Positions 56,665 to 64,000 of a stretch of DNA of 64,000 bases are shown here, piece by piece. Position 1 is the stretch's first letter. Every line of letters begins with the position of its first letter. The stretch spans positions 2,852,001 through 2,916,000 of the forward strand of contig JAETXT010000010.1 in the NCBI GenBank assembly GCA_019188255.1, read 5' to 3'. The position numbers were made by a program, and so were the translations under genes. Source of the stretch: Verticillium longisporum (lineage: Eukaryota; Ascomycota; Sordariomycetes; Glomerellales; Plectosphaerellaceae). The notes below the pieces were generated by a model, which ran no database searches, was not told the DNA's origin, and saw only the letters and a list, made by a program, of their open reading frames with translations.

Positions 56665-59600
56665 CTGAATAGGAGAGATGCAAGGTTAGCAAGCTTTTCC
56701 ATCGTGGGCGCCGTGACCTCGCAACTTACACATTGGTCGTCGCCTTTGCCCTGGGGAATACCCATCTCCTCAAATGTCGCAGGGCCTTGGCCCGGCTGCT
56801 TACCCGGCTTGGCCTGTGCAGGGGCCGGTGGTCGTGGTTGCGCCCCCGGCGGTGCACTCCCAGTCCTACCCTCTAGGTCCGGTCGTCCCACGGGAGGTCG
56901 CCCACCCGCACTGGGGCCTGTCGATACCCGGGATGCACTCGCTGGGCTGCCGACCGGCATCGAATCGTACCTTTCCGGTCGACCTCCCGGGCCAACCGCT
57001 GTCGAAGCAGGGCGTGAAGATGTCCGCGCTCCATACTCGCGACCGGGCTGTGGGTGCGATGACAGATTCGGCTGGCTGTAGTTGTTCGGCGCGCCAGGGG
57101 CAGGCCCAGGACCGGCACCGTAGCCACCGCCACCGCCACCGCCGTACGGACTCTGTGGTTGCGGCTTGTTGTTGTAACCCACGGGCGGCTGTTGTTTGCT
57201 GAGCTTATTGACAGCCGGGTTGCTGGCAGGACCTCCACCGCTGCCACCCCCATATGGCTGTGCCGTTGACGGGCGCTGCATATCCTGGCGGCCGTAACCA
57301 CCGGGGCCAGGGCTTGGCTGTCTATATCCTCCGCCCGCAGGGCCAGGGCTCGGCTGTCTGTAGCCTCCAGGCCCCTGGGCGGGCCGGCCGCGGGGGTCGC
57401 CGCCAGTTGGTGCCAGGTTCGCCATCGACTGCGAACCGCGTATGCCCTCGTTGCCGTAAGGGTGTCTTCCACCGGAGACATCCGTCGCACTCGGGCGAAT
57501 GCCAAAGGCGCTCATGGGTCGGTCAGCGTGGGGCCCGGAGGCAGAGCGGAGGTTCCCAGCGCTAAGATGCCTTGAGACCATGTCGTCATCGGGGTATGGT
57601 GCCGTAGACGGTGATCGGCCGCCGTAGTTGAGCGGCGCGGGCCTGTCATCTTCAGGATATGGCGCGGCTGACTTTGGACGCATAGCCAAGCCTGTGTCGA
57701 GGTTGACGCCGAATGCAGGCGTCCTGGCGACCTGAACAGACGCGCGAGAAGGATCAGGAAAGTCTAGACCATCCTGGACCAGCGTCGGATGCTGTCCAGG
57801 TGAAGGTTGAGGCGAAACTCGAGGAGACGGCCGGTCGATTGGCGTCGTCGGCGCACTCTCCGTGACAGTCGGCATCGCCTTGCTGGGTTGTTGTTGTTTG
57901 AAGCGGTCTGGTCTCTTGCCGCGCTGTGAGCCGTGAGTCGACTTAATTCTGGTCAATGTGGTCGTCTCGTGGTCTTGTTTGGTAAGGGCCTTGGACTCGC
58001 TGAGGGAGTCGAGACGGCCAACGGCATCCTTGTTGCCATGTTCTGCAGCTAGCTCGTACCAATGACGAGCTTGGCGGAGATCTTTGGAAACGTGGATGCC
58101 GATTTCGTGGTAGTAGCCCATGGCAAACTCGCCAGTGGGCAGCTTGGCCACAGCGGAATCATGGGCGTACTTGAAGGCCAGCAGCTCGTCCTTCTTGAAA
58201 ACCCCCTCGGAGCCAAAGAGAAACCACCTGCTGACGCCGAGCGAGGCCTCGGGCTGGCCCTGTTGCGCGGCCAGGCCGTAGTAGTGGATGGAGTAGGCTG
58301 GCTTGAAGTCGCATCCCAGCTGGCACAGCTCGTAAGCTTGGCCCATCTTCAGCTGCGCCTTGGCAAATCCCAAGTAAGCTGCCTTTTCCAGGTACATCTT
58401 GGCCAGTGACAGATCGAGGGGTAAGACTGCGTCGGGTATACTAATCTCGGGCAGCTCCCTCGACAGCAGCATGCCGTAAACGTAAGCACCTTGGGGCGCG
58501 TCCTCGTCCGCCGTGTCGGCAGCCTCGTTGATGAGCTGCAATCCCCTGTTGTAATCTTTGGGCTGACCGTGCTGACCCAGCAAACTCATCATGCCAAGAC
58601 GGTAGGAGGCGGCAGAGCCCTTGTGGCGTAGGCCGGCATAACAGTGCACGACAGCCTGCACAAAGTCGTTGGAGCTCTCAAACAGCATACCCATGCGATA
58701 TTCAGCACGGCCGTAGCCCAAAGCTGCAGCTCGTTTGTAGCCATTGTAGGCCTCCTTCTTGTCTTGACGAACGCCAAACTTGCCGAATTCGTGCCATTTC
58801 GCCTTGATGAACATGGCTTCAGGATGATCCTGCCCTGCGAGGTAGTCGACGATGCTAACGGCATCTAGTCGCAGAGTGTGCTCAACCTTGGGGGTCTGGG
58901 GGCGGGGTTGGCCATCTGCTTCCCTGACGGCAGCCTCTTGCAGGATCTCGACCCACGAGAGGGTGTCGCGCGCCCATGACAGCTGCATGGAGACATTGTT
59001 CGAGTGCAGAACATGCTCGCGAGCTTTCCATAGAATGCCCTCCTTGTCTTCGTCGCTTGGCGGGATATTCTCCCCTTCACTTTTGGGAAGGGGGAGAAGG
59101 AGGGGCGTCGCCAGTGTGCGACATGGTGGCGGTCTTGCCTGGGGTGTTGCTCGGCAGAGCGGTATAATCGTCGTCAGCAGTCTTTCCGTACGCGTTGGCG
59201 GGAGGGCCTCGAAGCGAAGACTGTCGCTGCGGGTGATTGCTGTAGAGGCTGGAGGGGAGTTGTCGTCGTTTGCCGGTCGGGGGCTTCGCGTGCTTCAAGT
59301 TCCATGCGCTGAAGGTCGTCTTGCATGTTCTGAGGGACCTGCGGCGTTATGCTGTAGGGAGAAGAAATGCAATGTCAGCGGGCAGCATGCAAACCGGTGG
59401 ACGGAGGTGGCAGCGCGCGCAGGCCGCGAGACGAGGGGTCGCCAAAACCGGACGTTCTGAGGGATTCCCCCGCCAAGTGCAGATTTTGAGGCGGTCCGCT
59501 GTGAAAGGCAAAGGCACAACGAGTGAGGCGGGGCCCTCGTGCGGAGAGGTATCAGAAGAGTCAGACGTACCGCTGGGGGGAGGGCGCGACGACCTCAGGC

Positions 59601-59887
59601 ATGTAATAGTCATCGAAGCCGCTGGGAACAAATGTTGCGCCGAGCTGGGGCATATTGGGTGCGGATGCGTGAGACTGCGACAGGTTTTGAGGCTGAGGCA
59701 GGAGGTCTGCATAAATAGAAATAGCGTCAGCGGGGGGCGGATGCTCAGTCGTTGGCCGCTGGGTGCCTGGATCAGTGGAGGAACGGAGTGGTCCTGCGTA
59801 GGTGGTGGGCGGACAGGCACTACACTGACGGTGGTTGGTGCTGGTGAGCGGCGGATGGGAGCCAGGAGAGTGCTTGTCAGGAGGGCC
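56653..59887 (-). CDS. Skt5/Chs4-type chitin synthase activator (Sel1 repeats, CAAX box)
   Basis: The yeast homologue recruits and activates chitin synthase Chs3 at the membrane. I trace exons 59571-59887, 56730-59351 and a 12-bp last exon 56653-56664; the first exon is uncertain. The core has Sel1 repeats (YRMGMLFE, ASYRLGMMSLLG, AQLKMGQAYELC, EFAMGYYHEIG) at roughly 220-470, then a long Pro/Gly/Gln-rich tail. The last intron (GTAAGT..TTCAG, 56665-56729) joins CAATGT to ATCCTCATG, so the protein ends in CILM, a prenylation motif as in yeast Skt5. Two frame changes in exon 2 occur at G runs (59254-59257 and 59090-59094 on the + strand); one base fewer in each restores the expected PSSLYSNH and PLPKSEGENIPP sequences. 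Confidence 0.88.
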
Positions 59888-60156
59888 CTGTCAGAAGTGG
59901 GAACGGGGCGGCAGTCGACCAGAGTGAGACTATCGAACGGTCGACCGGCTTCGCGCAGCGTTTGTAGACAGGGGCTTGCTTCTGCCACCACGCTTGAGAT
60001 GGCTCGAGTGAGCGTTGTTGGGTTAAGGGGCTGAGGGGGTGCGAGGGGAACGAGAGCGGGAACGAGGAATGCGATCGGATGCGGGGGCTTCATCAACACA
60101 ATGCATCGGAGCGAGCAAGGCCCATCTTGTAGTTGAAGGCGGGGAGGGGCGGAGGA

Positions 60157-60221
60157 GGCCCCTAGGAGAGGCCCCTAGGAGAGGCCCATAGGAGAGGCCC
60201 ATAGGAGAGGCCCATTCGAGA
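60157..60221. repeat. 13-bp tandem repeat, about five copies
   Basis: Units read GGCCCCTAGGAGA (twice), GGCCCATAGGAGA (twice) and a diverged GGCCCATTCGAGA. The first two contain CCTAGG, the core of the tracts elsewhere. Confidence 0.9.
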
Positions 60222-60986
60222 GGAGAGGAGCCGCCTGGCGTCTTCGCAATTCATGGGACCCTCGATGCCTGTCAGAATGGCACGCAAAGCCGTGCTACCC
60301 TGCTCAGGCACCAAAGGTCAGGTCGGGCAGGGCACGAAATGGAGACGTTCAAAGGCTGTTTCGCAACGGAGCTGCGGCTTGCCAAGGGGAAGCCCACTGT
60401 CCCTGGGCGGCTCGTTGAAACATGCGAAAGCGCGTACTGGCAGAGGTAGGGTCACAGTCAACTGAATGAGTGACCCATTGTTGGTGGCTGACCCAGCTTA
60501 GCTGTGTATGTGGAAACTGCTGCGCCCTGCCTGACGAACGCAAGCCCCTTTATCGAAGTTGCTAAATCGGAATTGCCTTCTTCGGGACTCAGTTGGTGGG
60601 TGATAGTAGCATTCGGCCGATAGGTGCCATCGTGTTGGTTTCCGCGGGCCGGCCGGTAGCTGATGTTGTGTTCTGCGATTGCGTTGCATGCCGCGTCTCG
60701 CAGGCAAGGATGCAGGCCTCTGCGCCGTACCTAGCGAGTCACCTAGGTGCCGTAGGTAGGGGTTGGGTGGGTTTTCTGTGCCAGGGTGGCCATTGTTCAA
60801 GCGCTACTCGCTTGGTTGCCTTTTCTATCAACCATGCCAGAACGACACACTCGTGTCCATCACCAAGGTAGGATTGCCTGGCTAACCTCGTCGGTCGCAA
60901 GGCACGAGCAACTCATACAGTGAAAACAGGCGACAGGGCTTCCAAACAGGTTCACGTACACAATACTGAGGAAATAGCCAACTTAC

Positions 60987-61104
60987 TGTTCGATGATGGG
61001 GAGCGCTGGGCGTGGGCGTGGCCCCGGGTCGAGATGGTTGGTGTTGCCGCAGGCACATCGCTGTAGCCATTGCGAACATACAGTGGTCTATTATTGTAGG
61101 CCAT
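60987..61104 (-). other. Candidate first exon of the chitin synthase activator gene
   Basis: MAYNNRPLYVRNGYSDV starts at 61104 and is followed after 118 bp by GTAAGT. The sequence looks coding and has the right orientation and place. Its phase does not fit directly onto the exon starting at 59887 (after CTGACAG), so a further exon or a base error would be needed. It could instead be a small separate gene. Confidence 0.4.
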
Positions 61105-61235
61105 GTTGGCCGTGGGAGTCCAGCTTGCCGTCTCCGTCTTGCCAGCGGGCTGGTGGCTCAAAGTGCAAGGCGGCAGAGGTCGAGCACATCAAGAAACGTA
61201 TGCGTGCCTTGGTTGCCAACGATGGGCTTGAGATG

Positions 61236-61387
61236 ACGATGGCGATGGCGATGGCGATGGCGATGGCGATGGCGATGGCGATGGCGATGGCGATGGCGAT
61301 GGCGATGGCGATGGCGATGGCGATGGCGATGGCGATGGCGATGGCGATGGCGATGACGATGACGATGGTGATGGTGATGGTGATGGG
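61236..61387. repeat. GATGGC hexanucleotide microsatellite
   Basis: About 19 uninterrupted GATGGC units are followed by GATGAC and GATGGT variants. Both strands give long artefactual frames. Confidence 0.95.
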
Positions 61388-61769
61388 GTGTGCAGTCGAA
61401 GACGATGATGATATGGAGGTTGTAAATGAAAGGTCGTCCGTGTGGGAGGCAGGCAGTCTCGTGTGCGACAGCCTTGAAGAAGTGGGCAGGAGAACAGGCC
61501 GTCTTCGTCAGGTGCCGCAAGACAAGAAGACGGCAGTAGGCACTATGGCGGACAGACCAATCTGAGTGATCTCGAGAAGGTGCGCCGCAGGTCACCAGGT
61601 CGAGCAACTGTCAGCAGCGCTGGCAGTAGCAGCAGCAGCAGCAACAAGCAGTAAGTGCCCTCGGATCGAAAGGGGTTCAGTCGTCTTTTTAGTTTCCGTC
61701 GTCTCCGGCGCTCAGTCAAGCACCTCAAAGTAAGGTACCTCCCCATTTGCTTATCCTTCACTCAATGCT

Positions 61770-61800
61770 ACCCCTAGCACCTACCTACCTAGGTACCCAG
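61770..61800. repeat. CCTACCTACCTAGGTACC box
   Basis: A short member of the window's CCTAGG/GGTACC repeat class. Confidence 0.75.
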
Positions 61801-62946
61801 GAATACATTGTGACCCAACCCTCCGACAATGCCAATCATGTCTGCCTTTTTATCTGACTTGCGCTTGGACCGGCACCCCGGCCCTCTTCCACAAACTTGC
61901 ATCCATGTCATGATCGGTATGGTCATGGACTCATGATGCCCTCAAACGTCAAAACCAAATCCGGGGTTACAACATCCCTGCTGGCCAATGGTGTGCTGCG
62001 TCGCCCGACCCTCGTTATTTCGACAGGCCAGCCTATATAAACGCTGCATGTCGGATTGCTTTAGGCGTATTTTCGCCGAGCTTCGCCACGCCTCCCCGCG
62101 GTGGCTCCCTACCTTGCAGACACTGGTCTGCATCGGTGTGTCCTGGTAAGAGTTCTATTGTTGGCAACAAAGAAGGTTCAGGGGCTTTTCCAGCATCCAC
62201 ATTCACCAATATCAAGTCATAGACCTTTAAGGTCGTCCTTTATGAGCACCTGTCACCAGCCCCTGGAGTTCTTCTGTTCGACTGGATGCAATGCACAGTT
62301 GCCCACAGTCAAATGTTGCCACACGGCAGTCTACTGAAAAATACCACACTGAAACACAGAAGTTGAGCCGTTGCAGTCGCCTGTAAACGAGTCCTGCCAT
62401 GGTCGTGTCGCTGTACAGTACCTGTCCCCAAAGTTTGTCTAGTCTTCGGCAAGGCTGCCTTGCCTGAAGGATCTGCCGTTCGGAATCTGCCTGGTTTCAC
62501 GTCACCTGCAGAATCACGCGAAACCATTGAACGCCTTCACGGCCACAGAGAGGACTAGCGGATATGCTCTCGTGCAAGGGTGGTGGCATCTGGGGGAGAG
62601 AGATGGGGGATTGCAGTGCAGTGCATACATGTACATTATGCTCGTGGTATTATTATGTAACCTGCATGAGGCCTGTCATCCCACTGAAGCCACGTGACAC
62701 AGTCTTGACTTTGTAATCGGTTCCGTCCACCCCCGGGGTGTCTCCCCCAATGACCAGCACGCACCTTCGTCAGCCTCTCAGCAGCCTAGGTACGGTCAGT
62801 GACGGCAAGACAATATCACGACAACACATCATCAAGCTCAATCACGACCATCACGGCCACCAACGAGACCTCCCAGCGCACAAGACGCCTGAAATAACTC
62901 CATCGCAACCACACGGCCCATCAATACCATCCGAACACGGCTCACC

Positions 62947-63894
62947 ATGGCCGAACGCGCCCTCCAACAGATCCTCTCCCAGCTCCAGGCCCAAGGGTCC
63001 TCCCTCTCCTACGCCGATGCCTCCGCTCAACTGTCCAAAGCCAAGCTGGCGCTCCTCAAGCTCAACGCCCTGACACCGTCCCCCACGACCCCCGCCGCCC
63101 ATCTCGCTCTGGCCCGCGATCTCTACGAGAAGGGCGCCCTGGCCTCCATCCGCGCCCGCAACCCCGACGCCTTCACCCGCTACGTTCACCAGCTCCAGCC
63201 CTTCTACGACCTCGGACCGGACGCCCTGCGGCCCAACCCCGCCGAGCGCAACAAAATCACGGGCCTCTACATGCTCCTGCTCCTGACGCAGGGCCGCTAC
63301 GCCGAGTTCCACTCGGAGCTCGAGAGCCTCGCCACCCGCGACGGCGGCGGTGACGCCGAGGCCGTCGAGGGCGACCGCTACCTCGGCTACCCCATCCGCC
63401 TCGAGCGCTGGCTCATGGAGGGCAGCTACGACCGTGTCTGGAAGGCCATGAAGAGCCGGGAGGTGCCCTGCGAGGAGTACTCTGTCTTTTCCGAGGTGAG
63501 CCCACATCGCCCCCCCTTACATTACAAACTATGTCCCTTTCGCCCCCCCCCCCGTTCTTTGCTCTTGCGTCGCGGCGGATAGCAACCAACGGACATGAAG
63601 ACTGACACGCTGCAGATTCTCACCTCCCAGATCCGCTCCGAGATTGCGTCCAGCAGCGAGCGCGCCTACCCCAGCCTGCCCATCAGCTCCACAAAGTCCC
63701 TCCTCTTCCTCGACTCGGAGGGGGCCGTCGTCGAGTTCGCCAAGCACCGCGGCTGGCTCATCCGCGACGGCAACATTTACTTCCCCGACACGGCCGAGGC
63801 GTCGGTCGAGGAGGGCGGCCAGCAGAAGGAGCTCAGCAAGATGGTCATCGAGAACACGTTGGGCTACGCACGAGAGCTGGAGACGATTGTGTAG
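62947..63894 (+). CDS. RPN12: 26S proteasome regulatory subunit Rpn12 (PSMD8)
   Basis: Lid subunit of the 19S particle, essential for lid-base assembly. Exons are 62947-63495 and 63616-63894; the intron is 120 bp (GTGAGC..TGCAG). The product has 275 aa, close to yeast Rpn12. The PCI/CSN8-type helices are visible: AHLALARDLYEKGALASIR near residue 60, then AERNKITGLYMLLLLTQGR and FHSELESL. The C-terminal half has the conserved STKSLLFLDSEGAVVEFA and a winged-helix-like end. The Kozak context (ACCATGG) and the conserved MAERALQQIL start fit. Housekeeping gene with high G+C at third positions. Confidence 0.95.
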
Positions 63895-64000
63895 AAGGGA
63901 AGCACGAGGTGGCGGCCCGACGGTGGACGGTAGACGTGGTTGTGTGTACTATTAATAAGACCGACAGAGGCGGGCAGGAATACAGGTTTCCGGGGGCGTC

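Larger units (their letters stand above)
59888..62946. other. Region between the chitin synthase activator and RPN12, rich in simple repeats
   Basis: It includes the unresolved 5' end of the activator gene, a 13-bp repeat, a GATGGC run, CCTAGG boxes near 60739-60745 and 61775-61800, and the promoter of the proteasome gene. Frames of MAMAMA or RHRHRH are artefacts of the hexamer. Confidence 0.5.

Noticed and set aside
59347..60099. 250-codon minus-strand frame upstream of the Skt5 homologue
   Set aside because: Out of register with the exon that matches the rest of the protein; Pro-rich shadow.
61158..61607. MAMAMA and RHRHRH frames over the GATGGC run
   Set aside because: Artefacts of a hexanucleotide repeat.
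1..64000. Transposon coding genes, CRISPR arrays, rRNA genes or a secondary-metabolite core enzyme
   Set aside because: None seen on either strand; no reverse transcriptase, transposase, PKS or NRPS motif appears in any open frame.

Overview
The window reads as nuclear DNA of a filamentous ascomycete, most likely a Sordariomycete. Genes carry short introns of 41-80 bp with GT..AG ends and are spaced 0.3-3 kb apart. The content is typical of such fungi: a HET-domain protein, a Zn2Cys6 regulator, an AA9 lytic polysaccharide monooxygenase, a Skt5/Chs4-type chitin synthase activator and a mucin-like adhesin. Three tRNA genes are nuclear-type, two of them with introns after the anticodon. I cannot name the species.

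Layout. 1-5.3 kb: long pyrimidine-rich leader, then a C2H2 transcription factor (+). 7.3-13.9 kb: two tandem MYND zinc-finger genes (+), the first with very long repeat tracts. 14.2-19.3 kb: HET-domain gene (-), tRNA-Leu(AAG) and a four-TM membrane protein (-). 20.6-24.5 kb: tRNA-Arg(CCT), AtuA-family protein (-) and GFA-family protein (-). 25.5-38.7 kb: a carbohydrate-leaning stretch with a polysaccharide deacetylase (+), a DUF5672-type glycosyltransferase (-), a damaged PLOD-like glycosyltransferase (+), a MoCo-sulfurase-like aminotransferase (+), a GNAT (-), tRNA-Ala(CGC), a small Cys-motif protein (-), an IroE-like esterase (+) and an AA9 LPMO (-). 40.1-45.2 kb: Zn2Cys6 regulator (-) and EI24-like membrane protein (+). 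46.5-51.0 kb: giant secreted repeat protein (+). 52-55.8 kb: MCT-type MFS transporter (+) and M28 aminopeptidase (-). 56.6-61.1 kb: chitin synthase activator (-) ending in a CAAX box. 62.9-63.9 kb: proteasome subunit Rpn12 (+).

Most genes are unrelated housekeeping or accessory genes rather than one pathway. A common theme is the cell surface: chitin synthase regulation, chitin-type deacetylation, two Golgi-type glycosyltransferases, AA9 and an adhesin.

Two technical points matter to a reader. First, several conserved genes (C2H2 factor, GNAT, MFS, Skt5 twice, probably the Zn2Cys6 factor) change frame at one spot, usually inside a C or G run. I read these as likely homopolymer sequencing errors, not mutations. 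Second, the glycosyltransferase at 28.4-30.1 kb has a frame change outside a homopolymer plus an in-frame stop, and is the best candidate for a true pseudogene. I found no transposon with coding capacity, CRISPR or rRNA gene.
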